Shown: one piece after another, positions 12,530 to 25,600 of the stretch
Position numbering within the stretch: position 1 is the stretch's first letter
Layout of the letters: every line of letters begins with the position of its first letter
From: Rhododendron vialii
Taxonomy: Eukaryota; Streptophyta; Magnoliopsida; Ericales; Ericaceae
DNA length: 64,000 nucleotides
Reading direction: 5' to 3'
NCBI RefSeq assembly: GCF_030253575.1
Contig: NC_080569.1
Span: 206,001 to 270,000, forward strand
Made by a program: the position numbers and the translations under genes
The notes under the pieces: generated by a model
Seen by the model: the letters and a program-made list of their open reading frames with translations, nothing else
What the model was told of the DNA's origin: nothing
The model's database searches: none

Positions 12530-12759
12530 GACGTGTTGGTGTGCAACACCTCATCTACGGCCACCGTGTAAGGCCGTGAGTGCTGAACCAGTGTCGTCTT
12601 TGGAACCGATGAATCAGCAACAACAACGTGGAGGGAGCTGTACGAGGTGTTGTGAGTGAAGAGGAACACGTCGTTGACGGAGATCAAGATGGTGTACGGG
12701 AGCCTGACGTCGTCGTTTTGAAAAATGTTCAGAAGCTTAGTGTTCAAAAGCAACATCAA
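12490..12759 (-). pseudogene. Coding-like fragment inside the long-TIR element, unrecognised
   Basis: An 89-codon open frame with ordinary amino-acid composition (segments such as PYTILISVNDVFLF and RPYTVAVDEVLH), unlike the low-complexity frames nearby. It is GC-richer than its surroundings. I do not recognise the family. Its position in the core of a non-autonomous element suggests a fragment copied from a host gene; it lacks a convincing start context and may not be expressed. Confidence 0.35.
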
Positions 12760-13559
12760 CGAAGAGGGAGCCTCTATTGGTTATAAATTGAATATGGGTT
12801 TCACTTTCGATTCAACTCTCTCTCTCTCTGGGTGTTAAGGAATTAAAGTTTGAGCTAATTAATTTTTCCCCGTTTAGGCAAGTTAATTTTTTTGAACTCG
12901 TTTAGGCAAGTTAATTGTGACTGCAATTTGTGGGGTTTGAAAAGTTCTCTCTTTGGCAAAAATGTTCAAAAGCTTTTGTGTCATGAGATTAGCACAAGGA
13001 CCTAAATTTAGGGAAAAATTGAGTTTTTATTTCATATATGTGATCTGGTTTTACTTTTTTTGCAATTAAATTGCACAGGTGCTGGTTGATTATTTCATTC
13101 CCAATTCTTGATTATACTTCCAAGGTAGAGTGACTCTATGTTTCTGATTTTGATTCTCCAAAGTAGCAAATTTGCCCACGTGATTGGAGTGCTAATTGGA
13201 ATGGATTTGGTTAGGAAGGTTAGGAAGGTGTAGGAATGGGTTTGGTGAGGATTGGGACAGTAGAGAGAGAAGATGGTGGTGATGATGATGGGGGTTAAGG
13301 AAGGGAGGGGAATGGTCAAAAATGCCCCTGGGGAAGGCTCACGTGATGGGCACATGCTGACTTTCTGTTCAAATTATTAACGGAAGGCAACTGAGGGATG
13401 ACATTGAAACAAATTTGCAAATTGAAGGTTAAATTGGTTGAAATTAAAACTTGAAGGACTAAGTTGAACTTTTGTGCAAAGTTGAAGGAATATATAAGTA
13501 AATTACTCTAATTATTAACTTTCCAATGGAAGACACATACAGATTACAAGTACCGTTGT

Positions 13560-13731
13560 TTGCGTTTGGATCAGGTGAAAGACATCAAATGCCTTGTATT
13601 TTTCTCATTTTACATTATTTAGATGATTAGTTTGACTTTGTCCAAGATATTTGTAATAAACCTCATTATGTAAGTGCCGGTGAGCTATTCTTATTAATAT
13701 AAGCTGCTGCTTTTTGGTTAAAAAAAAAAAG
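13560..13731 (+). mobile_element. LINE-like 3' tail with poly(A)
   Basis: The stretch ends in AATATAAGCTGCTGCTTTTT then GGTT and eleven A residues (13721-13731), which resembles the 3' end of plant L1-type LINEs. No coding part is visible, so it would be a strongly 5'-truncated copy. Confidence 0.45.
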
Positions 13732-14156
13732 GGCCTTCCAATGCTAATTATGATGATTAGTAGGCATGAAGAAAAGAAACGAGCAAGGAACATACGGCTG
13801 GCCTTCTACACATCCACCAATTCACAAATGTTTCTGTTTTGTTTTCCAGCCAAGCAAGTTCCTTTCTTTCAAGAATAACACGTCATTTATCAAGTATAGA
13901 TTATAAATTGTCAACGTGCCAATTACCAAGTAAAAAATAAAAACGTAAACGTCAAAATCACAGATACAAGGGTAACTCAAGTCATAACAGGAATGCTCGC
14001 TCATCCAACCTCCTGTAGCTTCTTTGAAGAGCAGAGAGAGGAGAGAATAATCTTAATGGGTGCTCCAATCACTAAACCCAGATGTCAAACCTAAATTATC
14101 AATCCAGGACATGCAGAAGTTGCAAAACAATAGAGAGAAGACAGTCGAATTGATAA

Positions 14157-17100
14157 TCAGTAACTTTGCCCCCAGTAGGTCCACTTCTTGGCTGGCTTGC
14201 CTGAGGCAAAACACAATGTACCTGCACATAGTAATAGCAGAAAACAAAGCATATCATTAGACAAACATATGATCAACTCATAATCTGTTCATACAATGGA
14301 ATATATTATTTCTCTTCCCAATAGACAAATGAATTTTAAAAACGTGCTCCATAAAGCTCCAAGCAACCCCAGGTCCCCAGCTAAGATACCAGTCATGTAA
14401 GTGCATCTCATGTTCCACAAGTATTACCCTTTCCCCTACTTGGTCTAGTTGCATGGTATCTCCGGGGTCCAGATCCTAAATCTTTTCCATGTACTCTATG
14501 TCTAGGAAAAATGGATGACTTGCAACTATGCTTCCAAGTCACCCTGCCAAGACACTAGTCAGTAATGTAAGTACAACCGATGCTCCATGAGTATTTACCC
14601 CATCCCCTACAAGGTCGAGTTACATGGTGTCTCTGGGGTCCAGGTCATAAATCTTTTCAATGTACCTCCACGGATTCTAGTTGCAAAATGGATGAGTTGC
14701 AACTACACCGTACCTCTAACCTCTCGCTTACAAACGGTCTTTTGGATTCATGTGGTGATCAAGAGAAAACTAGTTTCCAAATTTCAGCAAACACCGAAGA
14801 ATGGGAAACTTAGAAATAAATTTGGAAGATAAAACAGAATATGTGCAATTGTTCACGTGGAATTGGAAAAAGAGTCAACGATACAATTAAGAGAGTAAAG
14901 CCCCGAAAGATGAAAGCATCCTGAAGTATAAAATTTGTATGAACAAGCATAATTTGAGTAAAATTGAGCAGCCAGTTTCGGAGCAACAGCAGGTCACACT
15001 AATGCTGATGACAATCAGATTGACATTATTCATTGGCTACAAAGAAGTACTCCAAAAGTAATGAGAACAATCATGACTAAGAACAGCAAATGTTTACCTT
15101 CATCTAGTGCAGGCTGTTCAAAGGGAGAACAGAGTGTCTTAGCAGGTCCAATCTCACCTTTTGTACGTGCTTTCACATCTTTCTCCACCTCCTAAAGAAT
15201 TAACAAAAACTATATTACAAAACCCCCCACACAAGTAACTGGGAGTTGGGACAATATCTTCACAGTCTAACAGCAACAGAAACAAAAGATCTACAATCCT
15301 CATAAGTTGGATCTTTTAATTCTGTTTGTCGTAGATGAAAGGTGTGCCTTGACTCTGGTCAGATGAGTTCCTTTTCAAAGAATCTCTCAATTTACCAAGA
15401 TGAAAGCAATACATCGGAAAAATAAACATCATACCTCTTCATCACACCAAGGAGCCAAGATCATTTTTTTATGGCTCAGTGCTTCAACAAATTCATCCCA
15501 AGTTTTCACAACCTGAATGCAGGCATCTCGCTTTTGTTTCGCAACATCTAACAAACTTTGTTGGATACTAGTGAGCATATCTTTTACATGTTCAACCAAA
15601 CTGGCCATCGAGAGATCACTTTTAGCTGAATTATCACGGCGAACGGCACGTACCTGAATAGAGATGGAAGAAAAAATGGAACATCAAGCGCAGAAGTTGG
15701 AAAATTGAATCAATACCTCAGAGAGACAAGTAGTAGCAATAAATAAAAAAGAAAAGAAAAGGGAAAGTAATAGAGAAAAGGTATAACAATAAATTCGATT
15801 TACCTGTTCATTGGCAAGATCTTTAGGTCCTATTTCAATTCTAAGAGGAACACCTTTCATTTCCCAATGTGAGTACTTCCAACCGGGTGAATAATTATCC
15901 CTGAAGTCCGCTTCAGCACGAACACCTGCTTTAGTCAAGGTTTCCACAGTTGCATCACAGGCATCATAGATCCCTTTAGTATCAGCATCTTTGTAAGGAA
16001 CGGGAATCACAATAACTTGGATAGCAGCTACTTTTGGAGGCAGCACCAAGCCTTTATCATCCCCATGAACCATCACCATCACTCCAATCTGCAAAAATTC
16101 AGTACAAGATAGAGAGAGAGAGAGAGAGACTAATTGACCAGGGAAAAATTCATAACATTTCCCAGGATAACCAATTGACTAAAAAAACATAGAGGAAACT
16201 GCAAAAGAAATAAGCTGACCAGATAATCTGGTACTTCTCATTCCCAATTCATTTCTACTTATTATAACAGAAATCGCAAGTAAACCATTGCAATGAAGTA
16301 TTTTCCAACGGAACAGTAATTTTCTTTTCGGGCCAACTCCCTAATGCCATCTGCTCAGGAAAGAACACAAGCAACCCCTCAAAGGCAAAATAAAGAGAAA
16401 ATATGTAACTTGACAATTTTGCTACTGTTCAAAGAGAAAATAAAATGACATCCAATTTTAGGCAAGGCAAAACTTTCATAAGAAATGTTTCCTCCACAAA
16501 AAGCAAGATTGTAGACACGACAGTAGCAATTAATTCAATCAGTGCAGCTGGTTTGATATTAGTTGATCGGCATGTGAACTTATCAGAAAAGCACATTTAA
16601 CTGTAATTCAACTGTGAACTGATCTGAAGCCTAAGACATACAGCTAACAACTTACTATACCAAATATCTCCAATCAGCGAAATTGAAGTATAACTAAAAT
16701 TGGATATGACCCTACAATAAGAATTACACAACGAAGTCTTCCAATTCCAACCAGACACTAAGAAGTAGTGGATGTCAATACCCAGGAAAAATCTAGTTTA
16801 CCATGCATACCCTTAACTAGATAGAAGTAATTTCAGAAATAGCCTATAAGACAACAGTCTATATCAAACTAAGAGGTGAAACTATGCTCATTTTACCGTT
16901 CTGGTACTGTATGCCCAGGAATTCTGCCAGACCATAGCCTTTTCACCTTTATCATTTTCGAAGTTTATCTCAAACATTTTTGCAAAATTTTGCCCCAAAC
17001 AGTGTGAAGTTGCACCTTGGATCCCACGACCAGTGTTTGGAATAAAAGCCTGCCAAATAGTACACATACATATCAATACAACACTTCAACCTTTCAAAAC

Positions 17101-19230
17101 CAAGGCACAGATAAAGAACTGCTGAGTGATATACAAAGGCTGGAGTGATGTCATGAATAACTACCTCAACACTAGTTGTATAAAGTCCACCGGCAAACTT
17201 CTCATGCTCACTTTTCTTGCTCTTTATAACTGGAACAGCCAAGTGCTCTTCATAAATCCGGCTATACAGTTCCAATATTTCAAGAACCTGAAACAGATTG
17301 ACAGTAATAAAACGTTAACCTAGAAAACAAATACAACTCTAGATTTTCAACGCAAATCTATAATTTTAGTATCTTTGATGAGAAACATTTGTATTAAAAA
17401 TTAGTTGGGAACCAAACTTGGTGGGAGCTAGCTAGGTGATAATTTTAGAAGGGAAAAGAAAGGAAATGAAGGTACAAGTGGCCCCATTAGTTTAGCAGTA
17501 ACCCCAAACTTTTACTAATCTTTCAAAGGGTGCGTTTCACAGAGAATTCTCCTCATCAGAAAATGTTGTTTTTCAAGTTCTGCGAACAGTGTCCACCATT
17601 ATCAAGGACCAGTACAGAATGTTAAGTAGAGTGGGCTTTAGGACATCCTTCCAAAAAAAAAGGCAATTAGAAAATAACAAGCACCACAATGCTGTGATAA
17701 AAACATAAACTAACAGTTCAAGGCTTAAAAAGAACACAAGACAAACTCCCCAAATGGTTAGCACCCTGAACTCTGTGAATGACGTGAGATGATAGGCATC
17801 AATCCAAAATAAATGATAATCAAAAGGCAGAGTTTTTGCAGAGTTGAACCAAAGCATAAGATATAAATGACGCAAATGTGGTAATACTTAATCTTGGATC
17901 TGCTTATATAAAGCAAGTCCATATCCTGACTCCAACAGTCAGAAATAGGAAAAATAACATTAAAATCCCAGCAAGTCCCATAATAAACTCAGAAAATACA
18001 TAGATACAAAACGATATCCACAAGCATAATCTACAAAGCCTAGCTGCCAAAAGTTAAAAGTCAATACCTCCTTATCTGCCTCCTCCTTTGTAGCAAACGC
18101 TGTATGCCCCTCCTGCCAAAGAAACTCACGACTCCTACAATCATAAGGAAGTTTCCTCCATCCAGTCAATTTCAGAGAACCTGACTCTAGACATAAGGAG
18201 TCTTGGGAGTAATAAGCAAAAATTGTTTCTAAAGGGCCCCATTTATTATTGTATTCGTTTGTTTGTGCCTTTTCCTTCCCACTTTTTCCTTATTTGGAAG
18301 TAAAGACGACAGAGTTTGAATAAACCACTCTACGTTTGGAAACTTTCAAAAACTGTTAAAAAAAAATTTCCTCAAACTGATATATTATGCAGTTTTTCTG
18401 CAACTATTTGTGAAACTAGTTCACCAACAAATTTCCTGTATCATTTAATTTTATCTATTTTTAATAAAAAGAATTTTTTCCCCCTAAATGAGTGTAGAAC
18501 TTCAATAAAATTGCCAACATCAGACAACATCTTCAGAATGGACCAGTGCAGTGTTCCATTGAAAATGAAACATGAAAATCCAGTCCTATGGATGAGTATA
18601 CGTATAACGTTGCATTTGACGAGTTTACTAAAAGTGGAAGTAGCATCACCAGTACAGACAAGAAGAGATTTTGACCAAAGAATGTGTATGAAAACTGGAA
18701 GAAAATAAATCAACTTATAAGGGAAATGCCAGCAAGATAAGACATTTCAGTTGTAAAAAGTATCTTAAGCAAAACCAATAAGGAATACAACTGCAAAAAA
18801 AAAAAAATTTGGAGCAATGATTGGCAGGCTTTAAATTACTACTATCATCCAAAAGTGGATAAACCAAAATTGTCCCATCAACAAGGTAAAAGAGCTCCCC
18901 AAGGAGCACCCAAGTGAAACAGGTACACTCCCAATAAAGTCACTCAAGTTTGAGTCTCCATAGCTGACCTTTCAAAGAAACAAGGCAAAACACCAATCAA
19001 AGAAGAAGAGATTCATAAAAAATAAAAATAAAATAAAATAACCTGATAAATGGAGTTGGATTGCTGAACTCCCATCTAACAACATTGCACCACTGGTTAA
19101 GTTTCAAAGGCAAGTCGCGGTGTCCTCTTATCCACTTAGAATAGTAGGGATACATAACAGTTTCACTTGTAGGACGAATGGCAATAGGCACCTCTAAATC
19201 AGATTGTCCTGATTTTGTGACCCAGGCAAC
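14157..19230 (-). CDS. Cytosolic-type prolyl-tRNA synthetase, lacking its N-terminal exons
   Basis: The class II enzyme charges tRNA-Pro with proline. Exons in coding order: 19230-19043, 18134-18068, 17287-17165, 17049-16897, 16088-15804, 15653-15435, 15191-15098, 14221-14157, all with GT-AG junctions and one continuous frame of 397 residues. Visible are the TXE loop (IRPTSE), class II motif 2 ([18 protein letters not shown]), the GGLYTTSVE and [15 protein letters not shown] blocks, the anticodon-binding part ([14 protein letters not shown]) and the archaeal/eukaryotic C-terminal domain ending in [10 protein letters not shown]. Family members are about 530 residues; the first 130, including motif 1 that builds the dimer interface, are not found between here and the SEC23 3' end. 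It is thus 5'-truncated, either a recent partial copy or one using a new first exon that I could not see. Identity is very sure. Confidence 0.92.
14359..14707. repeat. Imperfect tandem duplication of about 175 bp in the last ProRS intron
   Basis: Copy 1 (about 14359-14530) and copy 2 (about 14531-14707) share ordered blocks: CTCCGGGGTCCAG / CTCTGGGGTCCAG, TAAATCTTTTC and AAAATGGATGA followed by TTGCAACTA. They are diverged, so the duplication is old. No coding meaning seen. Confidence 0.75.
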
Positions 19231-20592
19231 CTGAAAAAATTAATCACCTTAGATGCATTTTATAGAAGAAAACAACCCTACTCTATTTGCTCTCAATTCA
19301 TCTTCATGTAATTTTAATTAAAAAATAATGTGTTTATATAAATAATTTTTCTATGAATTTTATTTAATAGATCTTATTAAAGATCTTTTATATAGTAAAA
19401 AAAAATTAAAAAAAATTATTTTTTATTTTTATTGTATTTGAATTTTAAATTTTAAAAAATTTTTTTTTAAAAAGAAGGTAATTCCTAGGATCGGTGTTGC
19501 TGCCAAATTGTTGGCAGTTCCGAAATATAGCCCATGACAGTGGGTAAAGTGGTAAAACTTCAACCCTTCAGTCAACCCAGAGACTAGTACGTAGTACCAG
19601 TTTACTGCAAATACTCGTATTGTCGGGACGGGTTTTTTCATTCATTGGGATTTGGGATGCAAAGCGCCATTATACTAACCAATGGAGCACAGCTAAATTA
19701 AGGACAGATAATACACAAGACAAGATTTTTTACGGGGACCCACTCTGGATTTTGCAAGAACGATGTAAACCGTTCAATTTTTGTAAAAATAATTATACAA
19801 TTCTGTAGAAAATCATCTCAATGGTACATCGATAAGGAATTTTTCAAAATCATAGGATGAATCAATCAATTTTACCCAAATAATTTTGGAAAAGTCCTTA
19901 CCAATTTCTGATTGAAATGATTTTCACATAACTTCATAAAATATATTTAAAAAAATAAGTTGTTCAGATCATTCTTACGAGATCCGGATTGGGTCCAACA
20001 AAATATATGTGCTCTATGCAAGTAGACTTTTCGCCTTCATTATATGTATTTTGGCACACTTGTGGACTATAAATGTCCATGTTCTCTTAACCATTTTATT
20101 TTATATATTTATATATTTATTTATCTATCTCCTTACCTTATATATCAGTCACGGGGAAAAAATCTCATATTGTAGTGTGAGATGCAACCGAAATTTGAGA
20201 AAAATATTTTATCTATTTGACCGAATGCAAGCAAATCCCCAAATTAAAAAAAAAAAAACCTTTGCACGCTAAGAGAGTATTTTAAGTCGAGAGAATAATG
20301 TGAAGCAATTGGAAAATACCAGGAAAAAGGAAATTCACGAGCTTTACTCCATAAAATCCTAGTTAATGTACTATCTATTCATTGCTTCTTTTCTCTGGGT
20401 CCAGATATTTTGTTCGTTCCCGACCTTCCAGAATAATAATGTAAATAAGTTCGGCAATCAGTTTGCATATGTTAATCTCTTTCTTGGACATGTTTGGCTA
20501 TGTTAATCTTTTACTGGTTTTTAAAACATATGTTGTAAACAGGGGACTAACTGGTGCATTGTGTTTTTAATCTTTTACACTTGTACTAATAA

Positions 20593-20832
20593 GGCCCCGT
20601 TCCGGAACGCGAAATAAGTACTTATTTTTTAATAAGGCAATTTCAAGCTAAAAAATAATGGACTTATTGAAATCTAAAAATATGCATTATGAATTTTGTT
20701 TGAAAGATCTCATTGAGATCTTTAATACGGTGCAAAAAAAAATTGAAAAATTATTTTTCATTTACATTATTTTTGAGTTTGAAAATGTGAAAGAAATACT
20801 TATTTTTTAAGAAGGTGTTCTGGAACGGGCTC
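20593..20832. mobile_element. Tourist-like MITE (PIF/Harbinger)
   Basis: Terminal inverted repeats GGCCCCGTTCCGGAAC and GAGCCCGTTCCAGAAC (complement of the right end), with a TAA target duplication on each side (20590-20592, 20833-20835). The 240-bp interior is AT-rich, has sub-terminal repeats of ATAAGTACTTATTTTTTAA type and the hairpin GATCTCATTGAGATC (20706-20720). No coding capacity. Confidence 0.8.
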
Positions 20833-21233
20833 TAAAAAGCCCATCAACTGTAAACAGGGAAACTACAAGTATTGTACGTACACAAGATACTGTAGTGCGT
20901 ATTTTTGTTAAATTCACATCCAACCAAAAGGAGGACAAATTCGAAAGAAAAGAAATACTAGTACTAGTATAACATATTGTATTGTGCAGTTTAAAGTGAA
21001 GGGTTGGGGACAAGTTCACCAAGGCAAACATCTTTATTATTCCGTTTTAATTTAATACATCTCAACTTCCAAACCAAAATTTTCCAAATTTAAGTTTTTC
21101 ATTCTAATTTGTGCCAACTATGAATTCTAAAGTCATAAAATAAACAGAGAAACAACTAATACGAAAACTGGAAAACAAAAGGAAAGGAAGATTTTTATCC
21201 ATTTTGTATTTGACAAAGAAAAAAGGATTGGTG

Positions 21234-21238
<5 letters not shown>

Positions 21239-21268
<30 letters not shown>
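21239..21268 (+). repeat. (GA)n microsatellite downstream of SEC23
   Basis: A run of about 15 GA dinucleotides, about 75 bp beyond the SEC23 stop codon, probably in its 3' UTR region. Confidence 0.9.
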
Positions 21269-21270
<2 letters not shown>

Positions 21271-21342
21271 GAGAAATGGGCATCCCAGGGGGGTGACATG
21301 GACAGTAGAATTGGGGGTGCACAACTGTTAGCTTTAGCTTGA

Positions 21343-22617
21343 TTAAGGCGGCTGCACTTTCAAGCTACGCATCCATTCACAGAAGCTAGGATCGTCAAAG
21401 TGAAGAAAACTGCTTTTCAGCTTCGTCCTCTGTTCTGTAGTCAATGTTCTAAGCTGCGGGAATCTTGCCTCCTACAAATCACACAAAAGATGTTTCCATT
21501 ACTACTGGAGGACTATTTTACCACACATAATGCCAGTCCACTTTTTAGTTTTATCCAAAAACAGGGTCATCAACTCCTCAGTTCGCTAATGACATCACAA
21601 TGGAACTGCACATTTGTTGCTTAAAAGGAGTATTCTTCCTACTTACCTGCTCATATGGGGGATCCTTGTGTGCGGGTATCAGCCGAGAAACAAAATATCG
21701 TGCCTGCGAACTTCCCTCCTGCCACTCACAAACAAGACTCTTTTAACATATAGTTTCCATTAAGCCAACAAATAAATGCACCAATCTAAGGAAAAAGAAA
21801 AAACAGATGTGGGAATCAACATACCTTGAATGCCAGGATCCTAGGAGCTGGGAACCGCATTTCGGTAAGCTCTTCAGCCAATGTTCTGCAAGCTGCTAAA
21901 GCTGCGGCACTTTTTCCTTCCTGAGCTGCGAGTTCAGCACCCTGAATGTCACCAGTAAATGGGCATAGTTACTTTTAGAGAAACAAAGTGTGAAGGAAAA
22001 CAGGATATGGAATGAAGATTTTATCCAACTTATCTTACCAAGAAATGGATTTATTAACCAGAACGTTTACACAACTACAAAAGAAATTTGTTTGCTAAAT
22101 GCCTTTGAAGCATTGCTACTATAAACATAGGTAAACACCTATGAAAAATAATAAGCCAGCCTAGCAACAACTAATAACAAACTCCCACATAGGAACTTAT
22201 AAACAAGTATTTAGAATTCGTATCTATGGAACCAATAACTTCAAAAACTCACTCCACTACATTAACGTGTTTACCACCTAAACTTTGTTATAATAACACA
22301 AACATTAACAAGGACATCCCTACATCTCATACAAGGAATGAGCTTTCGACAGCATATTAGTTGGTGAGGGCGGTAACTCTGGTTCATTGGAAAGTCTTTT
22401 GCCAGATATGTTCATGCAGGAAGCTAGATTCCACAATCTGGTAGGACTGGCACGCACAACATGTCGAAATGGAGCTGTTTTGATGCCTACACAGCTCAAT
22501 AAGGTGGTAGAAAAAACTGAACGCGTTATCCTTAGACAAAATAATAGAATTAACATCTACCATTTGCTACAAAAGGTACATATTCGTTCATGTGTGCATG
22601 AGCGCGCGCGCGCGCAC

Positions 22618-22648
<31 letters not shown>

Positions 22649-25600
22649 CACTATCACATTTTCTATTGTATACCTTCTCATGGTAATAGGGTGTGAAGGC
22701 GGGAATAGGAGGGGGAAAACCAAAGTAAGGGAGATACCAAATACATATTCTCTGCAAAAACCTAAGATAAAAACAGATACTCCCTCCGTCCTGCAAAGTT
22801 AGGCTTTTGAAATTCCACCTTTTTAGAAAAAAAAAAAAAGTACAATGGAAATACAAATCTTCCAAAAAATACCCGTGTCCTATGACCAGGACTTGAATAT
22901 TTGAAATTTGGTGGCCCCAATTTTGGCTCTAATGCAAAAGTTTTTGGCGCTAAACAGCTTGCATAAGTTTATGGAACGTTTGTACTTTATCTATTTGAAT
23001 TGGTTGTTTCGTGTGCAAAAGGAAAGGGTAAAATGGGAAATTCACCAAGTTTTGCTATTGACTTTTCAAACTAGACAAATTTTATGGGACAAGCAAAAGC
23101 ACAACAGTGTCTAACTTTTCGGGACGGAGGGAGTAAAAGAGATAAATTGTAAGAAATCCCAAATCAATCGTATAAACCCGTGACAACTTTTCGTGAAAGA
23201 GCCCTAGAGTGCCACATGTCACCACCAGAAATTCTTCAAATTATGATACACCCTTTCAAGCCTGCCTATTAAACTATACGTATAGAACACAAAAACGAAG
23301 GAGGCTTTCCATCTACTTCGTTTTTACTTATTAAAACTTAAGAGAAATAATGCCTCTTCTATTGGCTAATTCAATCACATACCCATATTGAATTAAAAGA
23401 TCAGAACCTCAAGTTCCCACATTAGCATAACTAGTTTGGGTGAAATCCTTAATTTATCCTTTTGCATTTCATGCTCAAACCATATTCCTTCCTTGGCATC
23501 CTTAATTTCCATTACAAAACTGCACTAGGCCAAACTCCATTTGGCTAAACATGTAACATAAAATTCCTTTTCCAAAGTCAAATACCATAATCTTTGTATC
23601 ACCATCCCATAAACCTCCAATTCTTCTAACTGTTAATTTCGTCCTCTAATTCACATCTAGCAAAAATATGGACCAATGAGAAATAAACCCAATGAAAGAC
23701 TCTCAGAGAATTATCACATGATGTACTCTTTGATGGAAATTTTCTTCACAGATATTGCAGATAATTTCTTTACAGTAACTTTTTTGAGCTCTAATGCCTC
23801 TACATGGCCCAAAGGTTGTGAGCCGTGCAACTCATCCACGTATGCGTTAAGTGAGGCCAGTAATGTTATATTTTTTCCTTCCCCGAAATGGAACACTTTC
23901 ATACATTATTTGTGTACTGACTTGCATACATGATATAGTGTAACATTTCTGTAAGTTAGGGGCCTTAGGGCCATATGCCATGAAAGTCCATTGGTTGGAA
24001 GCATACATGGATCTTTAGCGGGAGAATGCAGATATAAACTGAGTTCTAGGTAAGGTAATATTATTTTCTCAACGTAGATTGACGTTGAATATATTCGTAT
24101 TTTAATGCCAAGGGGGAGCTTAGGTTGATCTCTTCAGTTCTTGTGAAGTTTTATTCTACAATTTTTCGTTGACATTTGTTTTTTATTACAGGATATGATA
24201 TCTATTTGTACAATAACTTTAGGAGACCCTGACATTAATCAGTTTACACACTCCCACTCAACAAAAACAATTAATTACACGCTATGTTTTCATAGTTATA
24301 ACTGTTCAAAGGGATAGTCAAGAGGTAAGGCTTCTTCTACACCAAGAATAGGCCCTGGGCTTAATTCTTGTCACAAGGTCCCACTTCCCATGTCCTAAGT
24401 TAGATTAGGTTTCTCGAATGTACACACACAAAAATTCAAGTCTTGCATATTTGTCTGATTGTATCCTTGAACAAACCCTTAGGCAGAGGGAGGCGGGGTG
24501 TTAGGAACAAGTATAATGCACCCCAATATCTGGTCTATTGTTAGTTTTACTTTTTTGCTTTTATATTATTATAAGATTGCTAGTATAATTTAGATAAGTT
24601 ACAAGATGCTTTGTCACAAAGTCATGTGTATAGCAGTTTGATTGCTAGTAAGAGTACTGAACATAGGTGGTGCCAAAAGCCACTTTGTTCACCCTATTGC
24701 TGCTATTTTATACTCCTCGTGGTAATAAGGGTGGAAAGGCAGGCAAGAGCTGACATACTAAACTGAGAGAAACTAAACATCTTTCTGAAAAAACCCAAGA
24801 TGAAGACACCTAAAAGTCAAACATACTCTAGAAAATCACAAATAAGGGCAGCGGACTAGGTGGTGCAACAAAAGCAATATGATGCATTATAACACCAAGT
24901 AGGATGTTCAAAGCAAAAGCTGAAGGTAAGAACAAGGCTATTAATAAACACCCCCATGAGTGCGCACGCAGCGTAAACATGCACACTAATGTCCAAGACA
25001 AACCCCAAAAGTAAGCCCCAATGAAACTAAGAAAAAACACATATAATTTTCCTTTTTTAAAACGCTGCAGAATGATGACCAAAACAACCAGAGCAGGCTG
25101 ATGAAACAGAAAAGAAGGTAACTAGAATGGCATACCAACCAAATGAAGACATCTGTGCCATGGTCAAGAACAACTGCAGCATCCGATTGCATAGCAAGGT
25201 CATGAGCTGGCAGTTCCTCGAAAGTGCCACCTTCACGATGCATTAAACACCGAGGTGCAGCCATACGAAGAGACAGGTCAAATGATGCATTCAGAAACAA
25301 ATTCCGCAACACAGACCTCTCATCTTCATGACCAACAATCCCTCCCAATAGGGGGCCCCTTCTCAAATGGAACAAGAGCTCTGGCAACAAGGATAGCTCC
25401 TTAGGGAACCGATAAAGCTTCGACTTGGGCATTTGAGAACCAAATTTTGAAGCAATGTCCTTTACTCTCTCATCTATTGTTGCTCTCATATCAATCGCAT
25501 CAGAAAAGGTTTTGGCTCGTAAGAGAGTCCTCTTAGCAATAAGAACAGCAGCCACCTCGTCTTGAACACTATCAAGATACGCTGAAACACTATCCACAGT

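Larger units (their letters stand above)
12100..13508. mobile_element. Long-TIR (about 300 bp) Mutator-like/foldback element
   Basis: The two ends are long inverted repeats: 12100 to about 12430 matches the complement of about 13180-13508 at roughly 85-90% by eye. Shared blocks include CTTATATAT, CACAAAAGTTCAACTTAGT, ACCTTCAATTTGCAAATT, TTCCGTTAATAATTT and GCATGTGCCCATCA. It is flanked by the 7-bp direct repeat TAATTAT (12093-12099, 13509-13515). Long TIRs with a target duplication in this size class fit Mutator-like elements; no transposase is present. The 700-bp core holds a coding-like minus-strand frame and a 48-bp tandem duplication, so it may be a gene-capturing (Pack-MULE type) element. 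Confidence 0.8.
19231..21342. other. Spacer between ProRS and SEC23 genes; expected ProRS 5' exons absent
   Basis: This 2.1-kb stretch should hold the first ProRS exons. I read both strands for the expected blocks (the class II motif 1 region and the segment that precedes VAWVTKSG) and found none. It is AT-rich, with a transposon-like A/T-rich block around 19270-19480 and a Tourist-like MITE at 20593-20832. Confidence 0.6.
21942..25135 (-). other. SEC23 intron 2 (3.2 kb)
   Basis: It contains a 354-bp Stowaway-like MITE (22780-23133) and a compound CG/TG/GA microsatellite (about 22602-22648). The rest (about 23140-25100) has no recognised gene; the short frames there look random. Confidence 0.7.

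Noticed and set aside
18441-18909. Open frames in the ProRS intron between the first two visible exons
   Set aside because: Hydrophobic, low-quality translations with no family likeness; the region is ordinary AT-rich intron.
19429-19641. Minus-strand 70-codon frame just upstream of the first visible ProRS exon, checked as the missing N-terminal exon
   Set aside because: It contains none of the expected ProRS blocks (no motif 1 region, no segment leading to VAWVTKSG) and lacks a fitting donor.
22557-22865. 102-codon minus-strand frame in SEC23 intron 2
   Set aside because: It is made from the CG/TG/GA microsatellite and MITE end (Ser-Leu and Cys-Ala repeats), not protein-like.
24828-25082. 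Frame continuing past the SEC23 exon 2 donor
   Set aside because: It is read-through into intron 2; the family junction DVFIWL|GAELA and a good GT donor at 25135 show the exon ends at 25136.
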